The notes under the pieces: generated by a model
Databases searched by the model: none
What the model was told of the DNA's origin: nothing
What the model saw: only the letters and a program-made list of their open reading frames with translations
In this document: positions 1 to 8,351 of the stretch, piece after piece
Layout of the letters: the number at the start of each line of letters is the position of its first letter
Position numbering within the stretch: the stretch's first letter is position 1
From: an uncultured Hyphomicrobiales bacterium
GTDB lineage: Bacteria; Pseudomonadota; Alphaproteobacteria; Rhizobiales; Beijerinckiaceae
DNA: 41,798 nt
Direction: 5' to 3'
NCBI GenBank assembly: GCA_903889985.1
Contig: CAISZN010000430.1
Span: 1 to 41,798, forward strand
Made by a program: the position numbers and the translations under genes

Positions 1-276
1 AGCCAATCCGCCAGGGACTCCGGCAGCTGCGAACACCAGTTGCCCGATGGCCATTCCTGCCATGAGAGTCGCATGATCCCATAGGGATGCGTTGCCAGAA
101 TCATTCGCCATCAAGTTCGCGGGTAGCGTCATGATCGCCCAGGCCGCTGACACGGATAACCAGATTGAGAAGAATGCCAGGGCGGCCAAAATCTTCACCA
201 CGGTGAACCCGATCCCGACAGCTTTATTTTGTCGGACCTGGTTCGAAATCTCGTCATGCGCATGGTTTGCCGACAT
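1..276 (-). CDS. Partial membrane protein, N-terminal part, function unknown
   Basis: An open frame starts at ATG 276 and runs leftward off the window edge for 92 codons without a stop. The translation begins MSANHAHDEISNQVRQNK, a hydrophilic N-terminus. It continues with a hydrophobic stretch at about residues 22-47 (VKILAALAFFSIWLSV and following) and a second one at about 70-90 (ATLMAGMAIGQLVFAAAGV), so this is an integral membrane protein. I do not recognise the family. TctB or TctA would be attractive given the orphan receptors nearby, but nothing in these 92 residues shows it. The upstream sequence has only a weak purine-rich ribosome site (GAGATCC). Confidence 0.6.
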   Translation of the reverse strand, partial: MSANHAHDEISNQVRQNKAVGIGFTVVKILAALAFFSIWLSVSAAWAIMTLPANLMANDSGNASLWDHATLMAGMAIGQLVFAAAGVPGGLA

Positions 277-724
277 AATGGATCTCACATCTCATAGATG
301 CCTTCGCGAGATGATCATAGCGAGACCTGCAGGGCCCCCGCCGCATCAGAGCCAAGAATAAATATAACGAGTAATTGCCAATCTGTCAGAGCGCGATTCA
401 AGGCCGCTTTTGATGGGCATATTTGATGGCCATTGAGCCAAAACAAGTAAATGGTTGGAAATCAAATTCAGAAAATTCATGTCGAACAGGATGACTGGTC
501 TAATCCCCAAAACAGGGAGTTTCCCTGAAGCATGGCATTGTGAACGGCGAAACACTGAGAATGCATGGTCCACCGTGTCTATAAGGTTTTCGCAGATATC
601 AGATGGAAGTTCTGTTTGACCCACTTTGCAGTTTCGATTTAGCACACCCAAAATTTCAAAGACGCAGGCAGACCAGATTCGACAGTTCTTTTTTGCACAT
701 GTATTGAGTTTAAGGCGACCGCGA
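277..724. other. Gene-poor intergenic stretch
   Basis: This stretch lies between the partial membrane protein and the 3' end of the first Bug-type receptor. It is visibly more AT-rich than the clusters to the right. A 101-codon frame on the minus strand (346-651) is open, but it has no recognisable motif and no good ribosome site, so I do not call it a gene. It should carry the promoter of the membrane protein, but I cannot point to one with confidence. Confidence 0.5.
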
Positions 725-1789
725 TCATGGCGCCGAATCGCGAGTTTCGCCGACCTTGAGGGCAGTGATCAATCGCTCGATCATGAGCGGTGGCGTGGAA
801 TATATAGACCGCAATAAAACTTCTATATCTCGACCGTGCATGGGAGAGTTGATCTCCAAGCTTGATTGCTCCGCATCAGCGAGAAACGCCGCATCGCGCA
901 CCATCTGCTCGAACCCGCTGCGCAAGATCTCAATGATCTCGGCTGGCGTGCCTTCTGGAGCGGCATAGGGGCGCCCCATCGTTTGTCTTGAGAGCACAAT
1001 CTCCATGATCTTGCGATCCTCATCCCGATCAATCAATTCAGTCGCCAGCGGCAAGTTTAACAACTCGGGATGTGGCGACGTAGAGAACTGTAACAGGGGC
1101 GTAATTCTTTGGTCACGCAACCAATCAGACCTTGCGCGCTTTAAATTATCCCAGGAGAAATTCAGTCGACCATCAATTTCCCCCCGTTCCATCGCAAGAT
1201 CCTGCGCTGCAGTTCCCTGAAAACAGCAGATCATTTTGAAACGGGTGTGGGCTAAAGTATTCAAGAGCGTTCCAAAAATGGAAGCATCACCTGTGACGCC
1301 GCCAATGGGTACTATGAGTTCACGATCCCGGAGTTCTGATGCGTTCTTGATGCCCGTCTTATGCCAGGCGAGAGCAAGGCTGACTTCGTGGTTCAGGCTA
1401 TAGAGCCAAATCAATTTCCGGGAGGCGAAATTACCAGCGAAGTCTGATCCGCTTAGCAAAGGCTCGACGGCAGCACCGCGATAGAGTGCAGCAATAACCG
1501 TCCCGTCTCTTGGTGCCACTTCAGACAGGTAGTTAGCTGCGATTAGGCTGCCGGCTCCAGGCATCAGCTTGATGTTGATTGTAGGAGCCCCTGGAAGATG
1601 CTTTCCCAGATGCCGCTGCACAAGCTGCGCATAGCTCACATATGCACTACCCGCGGTGTCTCCAACAATAATAGTGAGTTGCTTGCCCCGGTAATAGGCA
1701 GATCCCAAGTCTTCCGCTTTTGAGGAAACAGACGCAAAGCAGCCAATTACGAATACAATCCTATATAGTACTGCAATAATCGCCCTCAC
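725..1789 (-). CDS. Bug/TctC-family periplasmic solute receptor (no. 1)
   Basis: Predicted periplasmic receptor of the tripartite tricarboxylate (Bug) type. The best start is GTG 1789, placed 7 bases after GAGGG; it gives a typical signal peptide (MRAIIAVLYRIVFVIGCFAS) and 354 residues. An ATG at 1819 would add 10 residues that hide this signal. The mature part has the family features: a first strand with YYRGKQLTIIVG, RHLGKHLPGAPT, MPGAG followed by AANYL and APRDGT, and a C-terminal DAAFLADAE. It is divergent from the ACMSD-like amidohydrolase at 2112, the same gene pairing as 18049/19085. One line I counted inside the gene (1681-1740) is 32/60 GC, lower than cluster A. No TctA/TctB membrane subunit is near. 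The ligand is unknown. Confidence 0.85.
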   Translation of the reverse strand: MRAIIAVLYRIVFVIGCFASVSSKAEDLGSAYYRGKQLTIIVGDTAGSAYVSYAQLVQRHLGKHLPGAPTINIKLMPGAGSLIAANYLSEVAPRDGTVIAALYRGAAVEPLLSGSDFAGNFASRKLIWLYSLNHEVSLALAWHKTGIKNASELRDRELIVPIGGVTGDASIFGTLLNTLAHTRFKMICCFQGTAAQDLAMERGEIDGRLNFSWDNLKRARSDWLRDQRITPLLQFSTSPHPELLNLPLATELIDRDEDRKIMEIVLSRQTMGRPYAAPEGTPAEIIEILRSGFEQMVRDAAFLADAEQSSLEINSPMHGRDIEVLLRSIYSTPPLMIERLITALKVGETRDSAP

Positions 1790-2111
1790 GATTGATCCCT
1801 CAAAACAAGAATTTTGCATTTTTAAATAGGGACAGCATGGTCAGTCTAATTGGAAGCGATCGCGATATTCAATCAGAAATGAAATCGATGAACCCTGCAA
1901 CCACTCGAAGTCCGACCCGCAATAGCGATCAAAAATGTCTGTTCCGAATGAGCGCTTTCTCATCCATTAAGCAAAAGCTGAACGAAGGCATCCCGCTCAA
2001 ATCCTATGTTGGTGTCGCAAGGCCGCCCCGCCCGTGTGTAACCGGGACGTGACGAAGTTGAGAATTGCTGATATCCTCAGCAGATAGGTAAGACTGCGAG
2101 CGAGGGCAGCC
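1790..2111. other. Divergent intergenic region, receptor 1 / amidohydrolase
   Basis: A 322-base region between the divergent starts at 1789 (-) and 2112 (+). It must hold both promoters. I see no convincing -35/-10 pair at good spacing. The left half (1800-1960) is AT-rich, and the right half contains a small perfect hairpin listed separately. The amidohydrolase ribosome site is GAGGG, 6 bases before ATG 2112. Confidence 0.5.
2066..2082. promoter_or_regulatory. Small perfect dyad upstream of the amidohydrolase
   Basis: TGCTGA, a 5-base loop (TATCC) and TCAGCA form a perfect 6-bp inverted repeat that ends 29 bases before the start codon at 2112. It could be an operator half-site pair or a hairpin in the 5' leader. 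It is short enough to be chance. Confidence 0.25.
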
Positions 2112-3140
2112 ATGCACATCATCGACTCCCATTTTCATTGGTGGCCGCGGTCGGTCATGGATGAAATGTGCAAGCGTCGTGAGTTCCCCTCCTCCGTACC
2201 AAACGAACGCGGCGGCTATACAACCACCCTGCGCGCGGGCATTGATTGCGTCTTGTCCGGCGGAGCCGAGTGGTACGATCTCGACGCGCAATTCGAACAT
2301 ATGGATAAGCTTGGGCATCAGGTGGATGCTGTCGGCTCCATTGGTCCGTTCTCGGTATTCTTTTCCGCCCTGCCCCTCTCAGAGGGACGAGCCCTCGCCG
2401 TCCAGTGGAACGAGGAAATGTCGGCAGCCCAGCGCCGTCATCCCGGTCGTTTCTTTGCCAGCGCAGCCATCCCCTTCCAGGACGAGACCCTCGCCATGGA
2501 GGTGTTGGAGGATGCCATCGGACGTCTCGGCTTGATGGGCGTAAACCTGCCGGGCTCTATTGGCTTTGACCCGAATATCGATGCGGAACGTCTGCAGCCC
2601 TTCTATGCGCGCTGCGCCGAACTTGGACTTCCCATCTTTCTCCATCCAACAGATGCCATGTTCAACAACATGCTGACCGGTTATGCCGGCGCGCTGCATT
2701 CCTCGCTCGGCCGAGTCGTGGAGGTAAGCGTCGCGGCCATGCGGCTGGTGCTGTCAGGTACGATGGAGCGGCATCCAGGACTGAAAATCATCATGTCCCA
2801 TACGGGCGGCGCGCTGCCATATCAATCGGGCCGTATGGACAAGAATACCAAAGCTGCCAAACTTTCAAAGCCAGCCAGTCACTACATGAAGCAAATGTAT
2901 ACAGATACTGTTTCACCTCATGCGGCTGGAATTCGCTTTGCTATCGACTATTACGGCATCGATCGCGTCATGTATGGTACCGACTATCCATGTTGGAGCC
3001 CGGCCGAGTGCCTAGCCTATATCGATGATCTCAACTTGTCGGATGATGAGAAGCAGAAGCTTTTCTTCGACAACGCCAAGCGAATTTTGAACCTGCCAAT
3101 CAATCAGAAGAGCGACGTCCGGCGCGCAGCGGCTGCCTGA
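2112..3140 (+). CDS. ACMSD-like amidohydrolase (amidohydrolase_2 family), copy 1
   Basis: A 342-residue TIM-barrel metal-dependent hydrolase or decarboxylase of the aminocarboxymuconate-semialdehyde decarboxylase-like group. The expected ligands are visible: H7 and H9 (DSHFHW), H178 (FLHPTD), H230 (IIMSHTGG) and D291 (YGTDYP). Members decarboxylate or hydrolyse cyclic or unsaturated carboxylates. It is a close paralogue of the gene at 19085: both share SHTGG.LPYQSGRMDKNTKAAKL and the C-terminal DYYGID.VMYG.DYPCW. The start is ATG 2112 after GAGGGCAGCC. No signal peptide, so cytoplasmic. Its neighbour on the other strand is a Bug receptor, as with copy 2. The substrate is not inferable. Confidence 0.85.
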   Translation: MHIIDSHFHWWPRSVMDEMCKRREFPSSVPNERGGYTTTLRAGIDCVLSGGAEWYDLDAQFEHMDKLGHQVDAVGSIGPFSVFFSALPLSEGRALAVQWNEEMSAAQRRHPGRFFASAAIPFQDETLAMEVLEDAIGRLGLMGVNLPGSIGFDPNIDAERLQPFYARCAELGLPIFLHPTDAMFNNMLTGYAGALHSSLGRVVEVSVAAMRLVLSGTMERHPGLKIIMSHTGGALPYQSGRMDKNTKAAKLSKPASHYMKQMYTDTVSPHAAGIRFAIDYYGIDRVMYGTDYPCWSPAECLAYIDDLNLSDDEKQKLFFDNAKRILNLPINQKSDVRRAAAA

Positions 3141-3175
3141 GACAAGAGCCTTGACAACGGAACCAAGCAGCGAAT

Positions 3176-3206
3176 TCGTCGGCAGGCTTCAGGGCCTCGC
3201 CGACGA
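3176..3206. terminator. Hairpin between convergent genes, likely bidirectional terminator
   Basis: TCGTCGGC (3176-3183) and GCCGACGA (3199-3206) are perfect 8-bp arms around a 15-base loop that itself contains GGC...GCC. The hairpin lies between the 3' ends of the amidohydrolase (3140, +) and the cupin (3245, -). No strong T run follows on either strand, so termination is inferred from position. Confidence 0.45.
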
Positions 3207-3244
3207 TTGAGCTAGTTCTTTGTAACAGTTCGGCGCAAAAGAAC

Positions 3245-3757
3245 TCAGCCTTTGTACATTGGGGAGAGCTCTGTCTGCGTGAACTCCGAGGCGTTGTAGT
3301 CAAAGAACGGCATATAGGAAAACGCAATCCAGTGGCATTCACTTCCTGGCACGGAGTTGAAGTGCTGATGTTCGACTCCGCCCTTCTTGATGGGGAGAAG
3401 CAGCAGATCGCCAGCTTCCCAATCGACACGCTCTCCATCAACCACCGAATAGCCCGTACCTTCGATCACGTAGATCACCAAACCACCCTGGTGACGATGC
3501 TTCCCAGAATGAGAGATGAGGCTGTGGGTGAAGACACGCCAGTCCTGAAGCGGCGTGTTCTTGTGGATCTCCCCGTTGATGTAATAGAGCAGCTTGCCCT
3601 GCTTGGTGTTGTAATACTCGCGGTCTTCAAGCCGGACGACAACCTGTCCGGTGTTCTGCCGTTCGAGGAATTCCAGGCGGCTACGAATGAAGATGTCATA
3701 GGGCGTCATCGCGCCAGGATCTCGTTCGCGGGTGCGTGTACGTTCGCCTTCAGCCAT
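3245..3757 (-). CDS. Single-domain cupin, metal-competent partner (cluster A)
   Basis: A 170-residue cupin and the last gene of the cluster A operon. Cupin motif 1 is present as H87-R-H89 followed by IYVIEG, although the usual glutamate after HxH is not evident. Motif 2 is seen as LPIKKGGVEHQHFN, with H130/H132 and N134. Three histidines could therefore bind a metal. It is a paralogue of the next cupin upstream (3788-4297); compare GGLVIYVIEGTGYSVVDG with GGQIIFVIEGQGYTVIDG. The start ATG 3757 follows AGGA by 8 bases. Cupins in catabolic clusters are often dioxygenases, isomerases or decarboxylases; which applies here is unknown. The two genes resemble the two halves of the bicupin at 28751. 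Confidence 0.8.
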   Translation of the reverse strand: MAEGERTRTRERDPGAMTPYDIFIRSRLEFLERQNTGQVVVRLEDREYYNTKQGKLLYYINGEIHKNTPLQDWRVFTHSLISHSGKHRHQGGLVIYVIEGTGYSVVDGERVDWEAGDLLLLPIKKGGVEHQHFNSVPGSECHWIAFSYMPFFDYNASEFTQTELSPMYKG

Positions 3758-3787
3758 GGTTGATATCCTAAATATCGCGTTGAATGA

Positions 3788-4297
3788 TCAGGGTTGCGCG
3801 GTCGGCGCGGCTTCGAGCTGTTCAAAGCCGCATCCGCGGTCAACAGTCGTGGCGGCATAGAGGTTTGGCTCGACTACGAGCACGCGGGCCGGCTTGTCAT
3901 CCGAACTGTTGAAGTGCTGGACGATGATGCCCTCCTTCTTCAACGGAAGGTTGAGGACGTCACGATCTTTCCAGGGATGCTTGACGCCATCAATGACCGT
4001 GTAACCCTGCCCTTCAATCACGAAGATGATCTGGCCGCCCTGAAATTGCAGGCGACCGGAACGGCTGCGTGGCGGAATCTCCTGTTCATAGATGGCGAGC
4101 GTAGAAAGCGCGATGTCCTTGATCGCCGGGTGCATGTACCAGCGCATCTGACCCTGCGAGTTGCTTTCAAGTGGCAGGTCGCGACGCCGGACCACCTGCA
4201 CGGATGACGCGCGTTGCGCCCGCTGCTGGTCTCGCAGCTCCATCAGCTCATTCCAGTAATTATGCTGGGCGAGATTTTCCTTGCGGTCGGTGCTCAT
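3788..4297 (-). CDS. Single-domain cupin lacking motif 1 histidines (cluster A)
   Basis: A 169-residue cupin. The start is placed at ATG 4297, five bases after a strong AGGAGGGG site; an upstream in-frame start at 4324 would abut the preceding stop and lacks this site. The fold signature is clear (IIFVIEGQGYTVIDG, then VLNLPLKKEGIIVQHFN). However, where its partner has HRH this protein has L83-Q84-F85, so the HxH metal ligands are gone and only H128 of motif 2 remains. It is probably non-catalytic or structural, perhaps pairing with the cupin at 3245, or it uses no metal. It lies 27 bases after the receptor gene and 30 bases before the partner. Confidence 0.8.
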   Translation of the reverse strand: MSTDRKENLAQHNYWNELMELRDQQRAQRASSVQVVRRRDLPLESNSQGQMRWYMHPAIKDIALSTLAIYEQEIPPRSRSGRLQFQGGQIIFVIEGQGYTVIDGVKHPWKDRDVLNLPLKKEGIIVQHFNSSDDKPARVLVVEPNLYAATTVDRGCGFEQLEAAPTAQP

Positions 4298-4324
4298 GCG
4301 TCCCCTCCTTTCATGGGTCGTCAT

Positions 4325-5350
4325 TCAGTGGAAGAATTTCTTGGCGATGGCGATCTGCTCCGGCGTGGCCTGAAAAGCCTCCGCGACCGATTTCTCGAGC
4401 GCCTGCCAAGTCGCGGGCGTCAGCGCGAGCTGCTGCTTCTCAGCATCGGCGAGGTAGCCAGGATCCTTGATGGTCGCTTCGAAGGCGCGCCGGATGGCAT
4501 CCACGCGCTCGGCCGGAACATTTGGTGGCAGCGCAAGCGGTTGGCCAATCTCGTCGGGGCCAAAGAACAGGTTAAAGACGCCACGCAGGTCTGCGGTCTG
4601 AGCCAGCTCGAAGATGGTCGGCACCGTCGGCAGGTCAGCAATCGGTGAGCGCGTATAGGGCGCGACGACATTGACCTTGCCCTGCGAAATCCAATCCGGA
4701 TGGGACAGCTTCATGAAAGTCCACGGGAAGATGCCGGCTTCCACTTCGCCGCGTTCGAGGGCGAGGATAGCATCGGTGGTTCCCGTGTAACCTGGGATGA
4801 TCTTGAACTTCGTCCCAGCCAACCCATTCATCATCTGCGAGGTAATTTCTGCCTGGCTGAGCGGACCGGTGCTCGCAATCACCGTGTCATGCGTACGCAA
4901 ATCGCCCACGGTCTTGGTCGCCGAAGTGTGCCAAGTGAACAGCGTCGCGGTTGGAGCGACTATTCGACCGACCCAGTTGTATTTGCGGACGTCGTATTTG
5001 ATCTCCGGCATACTGATGACCTGTGCCATGGCAATGTTCGGAATCAGGATTCCCATTGCCGTGCCATCCTGCGGCGCAATGCCATAGAGCCAGTTTCCGG
5101 CAATCATGCCCGATGCGCCAGGCATATTCTGCGGGACGAGTGTTGGTTGGCCCGGAATATGTTTGCCGAGATGTCGCGCGATGAGGCGCCCATAAAGATC
5201 AAAGGAGCCACCCGGCGCGTTGGGAATGATGAGCGCAATGGTCTTTCCCTTGAAAAATTCTGCGACATCCTGCGCCTGGGCTGCGACCGTCACGCTCAAT
5301 GCGGCGAGAGCCAGGAGGATGCCACTCAAGACTCGCACAGGTTGCATCAT
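4325..5350 (-). CDS. Bug/TctC-family periplasmic solute receptor (no. 2)
   Basis: A 341-residue receptor with a clear signal peptide (LLALAALSVTVAAQAQ, cleavage near residue 26). Family features: FFKGKTIALIIPNAPGG, RHLGKHIPGQPT, MPGAS followed by AGNWLYGIAPQDG, and DPGYLADAEKQQ near the C-terminus. GGGAG precedes two adjacent ATG codons (5350 and 5347); the second has the better spacing. It lies within the cluster A operon, 28 bases after the CDC48-type gene and 27 bases before the cupin start. No cognate TctA/TctB is present, so it is either an orphan sensor/receptor or works with a transporter elsewhere. The ligand is unknown. Confidence 0.85.
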   Translation of the reverse strand: MMQPVRVLSGILLALAALSVTVAAQAQDVAEFFKGKTIALIIPNAPGGSFDLYGRLIARHLGKHIPGQPTLVPQNMPGASGMIAGNWLYGIAPQDGTAMGILIPNIAMAQVISMPEIKYDVRKYNWVGRIVAPTATLFTWHTSATKTVGDLRTHDTVIASTGPLSQAEITSQMMNGLAGTKFKIIPGYTGTTDAILALERGEVEAGIFPWTFMKLSHPDWISQGKVNVVAPYTRSPIADLPTVPTIFELAQTADLRGVFNLFFGPDEIGQPLALPPNVPAERVDAIRRAFEATIKDPGYLADAEKQQLALTPATWQALEKSVAEAFQATPEQIAIAKKFFH

Positions 5351-5378
5351 CGTCTCCCTAAAATGACAATGTTCGAAT

Positions 5379-7532
5379 TCAGGACGCTACTGTCAGCCGG
5401 AAGGCTTGCAGCAGTTCTTCGGCCGTCGGCGGAACAGCCTGCGTGAAACCAGTCCGCTTCAGCGCCGCGCGCTTTGCCATGTCACAGGCCTCGCGCAGAT
5501 CAGCTCCCGACTTTCCATTGGTCTTGAGAGCGATTTCCTCGATCGCAGCGGCCAGCGCCGCCGCATGTGGACCGAGGCTCAGCCGCAGGATGTCGTTGCG
5601 TGCGGCCGTGTCCGGCAATCCGACTTCGATATGCGTCCCTAGCCGTCCTGGACGCAGCACCGATGGATCGACGAGGTCAATGCGGTTTGTCGCGCCAATC
5701 ACCACGACCCGCGACAACTGTGCCATGCCGTCCATCTCGGCGAGCAGCTGTCCAACAACGCGCTCGGTGGTCATGGAGCCGTCATATTTGCCGCGGATCG
5801 GCGCAAGCGATTCAAGCTGGTCGAAGAAGATGACAGCAGGCGCGACTTGCCTTGCGATACGGAAGACTTGTCGCACCCCCTCCTCCGATTCACCGAGCCA
5901 TTTGGTGAAGAGTTCAGACCCATTCACTGCGATGAAGTTCACGCCACATTCATTGGCGATGGCCTTGGCGAGCAGCGTCTTGCCGGTGCCCGGAGGCCCA
6001 TAGAGCAGAACGCCCGAATGCGGCGGCAGTCCCGCCTGCATGAGTAGGTGCGGATTGCGCAGGGGTGCTTCAACGGCTTCCTGCAGGCTTTCCTTGACGT
6101 CGGCCAGGCCGCCGATCTGGTCCCAACGAACATCGGGAATCGTGATCAGGGTTTCTCGCAGCGCCGAGGGCCGCGTTTCCCCAAGCGCAGCCTCGAAATC
6201 TTCCGGTTCGATGCGCAAGTCGTCAACATTGATGCGAAAGGCGACGCGGTGGTCGGTCAGCGCACCAGCACCACGTCGCAGGGCGTTGAGGCCAGCGGTT
6301 CGGCACAACTCCATAACATCAGCGCCCAGGAACCCATGGGTTCGCCGCGCCACCTCCGGAAGGAAGGCAGTTCCGGCATCCGACAGAGGCATCTCTCGCG
6401 TATGGATATTGAGGATCTCAAGTCGACCCTCAGCATCCGGCGGGCCGATAAAGATCTCGCGATCGAAGCGGCCTGGACGCCGCAGAGCCGTATCCACGGA
6501 ATCGACACGGTTGGTGGTGCCGATGACGATCACGCTGTCAACACGCGTCAAGCCATCCATCAGCGAAAGAAGCTGTGTGACGGCACGCGTGTCGGCGTGA
6601 GCTCCTGTTTCGCCACGCTTGGGCGCTATGGCATCGAGTTCGTCAATGAAGATGATCGATGGTGCGTGGTGGCTTGCTTCTGAAAACATGCGCCTGAGAT
6701 TGGCTTCCGTCTCGCCCGTATAGGTGCCAACAACGTCGGGGCCGTTGATGTAGTAGAAACGCGCATCGACCTCATTCGCCACGGCCCTCGCCAAATGGGT
6801 CTTGCCGGAGCCCGGCGGCCCGTAAAGGATCAACCCGCGAGGTGCAGTTATGCCAAGCTGGCGATAGACATGCGGAAAGCGCAATGGCAGTTGCACGAGC
6901 TCACGGATGAGCCGGATCTGCTTGGTCAGTCCACCAACATCTTCGTAGGTGATGTCGAAGGCGCCTTCGGGCAGATGGCTGTCGTGGTAATCGAGCGTGA
7001 CTTCCGTTTCGGCAGTAATGACGCCAGCCGATCCCTTCAGGATCTTGGCCTCATAGGTGATGCCCGCACTCGATTTCGGGAACGGGATATAGAGGATACT
7101 GCCGGTGCTGACAGGCGTGTGCGCCTCGATGAGCTTCTGCTTCAGATGGGGGACGAGATCATGCGCCATCGAGACATCTACGGCGGGACGTAAAACAACA
7201 CTTGTCGCAGCTACCTCCGCCGCACGCTCGACTTCGATGGTCTCATTGAGATGAGCCTTCAAGGCCTGTCGTGCGAAGCGATCAAGACGGACGTGTCCAG
7301 CACCTTCGCTGGTCGGGATGGGGGTAGCAAGCCGCGCCAGAAGCGATCGGCCTCGATCGGTCGCGAGGCGCACAAGTGCGCCTTCCTGGACAGCGAGATC
7401 ATGCATCAGTGCCGCGTCAAGACGGATCAATACGGCAAGGCTCCCCGCCTGCTCGCTCGCAAGATGGTCTATCGTAGCATGTGCGTGGCTCGCACCCATG
7501 CCGTGGGAATGACCGATCGTATGGTCAGCCAT
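5379..7532 (-). CDS. CDC48/p97-type double AAA+ ATPase with DQ in D2 Walker B
   Basis: A 717-residue CDC48/VAT-type unfoldase. The start is ATG 7532, four bases after AGGAGAGG; a GTG at 7559 would put that site inside the gene. Order: a His-rich tail (H4, H8, H10, H16, H18, H23), an N-domain to about 190, D1 and D2. D1 has Walker A GPPGSGKT (238-245), Walker B IIFIDE (D297, E298) and arginine fingers R352/R355. D2 has Walker A GPPGTGKT (512-519) and R627/R630, but Walker B reads VIFFDQ (D571, Q572). In p97 the engineered E578Q change at this site blocks D2 hydrolysis. Fusion to a protease or membrane anchor is absent. It sits between the ABC permease and a Bug receptor in a catabolic operon, so I infer remodelling or activation of an operon enzyme. 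Bacterial CDC48 proteins are uncommon. Confidence 0.93.
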   Translation of the reverse strand: MADHTIGHSHGMGASHAHATIDHLASEQAGSLAVLIRLDAALMHDLAVQEGALVRLATDRGRSLLARLATPIPTSEGAGHVRLDRFARQALKAHLNETIEVERAAEVAATSVVLRPAVDVSMAHDLVPHLKQKLIEAHTPVSTGSILYIPFPKSSAGITYEAKILKGSAGVITAETEVTLDYHDSHLPEGAFDITYEDVGGLTKQIRLIRELVQLPLRFPHVYRQLGITAPRGLILYGPPGSGKTHLARAVANEVDARFYYINGPDVVGTYTGETEANLRRMFSEASHHAPSIIFIDELDAIAPKRGETGAHADTRAVTQLLSLMDGLTRVDSVIVIGTTNRVDSVDTALRRPGRFDREIFIGPPDAEGRLEILNIHTREMPLSDAGTAFLPEVARRTHGFLGADVMELCRTAGLNALRRGAGALTDHRVAFRINVDDLRIEPEDFEAALGETRPSALRETLITIPDVRWDQIGGLADVKESLQEAVEAPLRNPHLLMQAGLPPHSGVLLYGPPGTGKTLLAKAIANECGVNFIAVNGSELFTKWLGESEEGVRQVFRIARQVAPAVIFFDQLESLAPIRGKYDGSMTTERVVGQLLAEMDGMAQLSRVVVIGATNRIDLVDPSVLRPGRLGTHIEVGLPDTAARNDILRLSLGPHAAALAAAIEEIALKTNGKSGADLREACDMAKRAALKRTGFTQAVPPTAEELLQAFRLTVAS

Positions 7533-7571
7533 CAAACCTCTCCTGTGCAACGCGGTCACCGCGTCTTATTG

Positions 7572-8351
7572 TTAGCGATTGGAACGCGCCGGTTCGTCGT
7601 CGCGCCACTTACCCATGTGTCGCTCGATTCGGCGCATGCACGCGTTGATGGCCATGGCCATCAGGGCAAGCGCCGAGATCAAGGCGAAAAGCTTTTGTGG
7701 TTGGAACGTCTCGGTAAACTGTCGCGTATAATGGCCTATACCGCCGGACGAAACATAGAGTTCACCAAGCAGCACGCCCAGCAGGCAGGCCGTGACCGAC
7801 AGGCGCATGCCCGTAAACAAGCTGGGTACGAGCCACGGCAGGATGATGCGCCTGAAGGTCAGCCAGCGGTTGGCTCCCATGGAACGTGCACTTTTGACCA
7901 AAACCGGGTCTATCCCCTGTACGCCGGACACCACGGAAATCACGATGGGAAATACCCCATGGCTGATGCCAAAGGCGACCTTCGAAGCGGGCCCCGAGCC
8001 AAAGTACAGCACGAACAGTGGCAGGATAGTGATCTGCGGGATGGCGTAGATCAGCAGGACGAGCGGGTAGAAGGTCTGATAGGTGAAGCCACCCGCCGCA
8101 ACCCCAAGCCCTAGTAACAGGCCCACGAGCAACGAAACAGCGAAGGCGATGACGAGTTCCCAGCCCGTCGTGCCGAGCGCCGAAAGGACAGCGGGATCTG
8201 CAAAGATCCGGCTGCCGGACGAGACAACCGTTGATAAGGGGCTGACAAAGAGATCACTGCCAAATCGGCCCAGCACTTCCCACAGGCAAAGAAGGCCGGA
8301 GATCAGCAACAGCCTCGCCTGGAGCGGCGACAGGATGGTTGAAGGCGTCAT
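7572..8351 (-). CDS. ABC importer permease, SsuC/TauC type (second)
   Basis: A 259-residue inner-membrane permease with about six hydrophobic segments. The cytoplasmic EAA loop is visible (SARSMGANRWLTFRRIILPW), where it docks on the ATPase. The start ATG 8351 overlaps the upstream permease stop as ATGA, which suggests translational coupling; an upstream in-frame ATG at 8366 is less likely. Family members import sulfonates, taurine, nitrate, pyrimidine precursors or similar small nitrogen or sulfur compounds. Paired with the paralogous permease just upstream it would form a heterodimer. The C-terminus is charged (RRIERHMGKWRDDEPARSNR). It is followed after 39 bases by the CDC48-type gene. Confidence 0.9.
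   Translation of the reverse strand: MTPSTILSPLQARLLLISGLLCLWEVLGRFGSDLFVSPLSTVVSSGSRIFADPAVLSALGTTGWELVIAFAVSLLVGLLLGLGVAAGGFTYQTFYPLVLLIYAIPQITILPLFVLYFGSGPASKVAFGISHGVFPIVISVVSGVQGIDPVLVKSARSMGANRWLTFRRIILPWLVPSLFTGMRLSVTACLLGVLLGELYVSSGGIGHYTRQFTETFQPQKLFALISALALMAMAINACMRRIERHMGKWRDDEPARSNR

Noticed and set aside
346-651. 101-codon minus-strand frame in the left gene-poor stretch
   Set aside because: No ribosome site, no motif and AT-rich surroundings; possible but unsupported.
5379-7532. Annotation as FtsH or another membrane AAA protease
   Set aside because: There are two AAA domains, no membrane segment and no zinc protease motif; the domain order is that of CDC48/VAT.
7251-8114. 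287-codon plus-strand frame across the CDC48 and permease genes
   Set aside because: It crosses two well-supported minus-strand genes and their intergenic gap; the translation has no recognisable domain.
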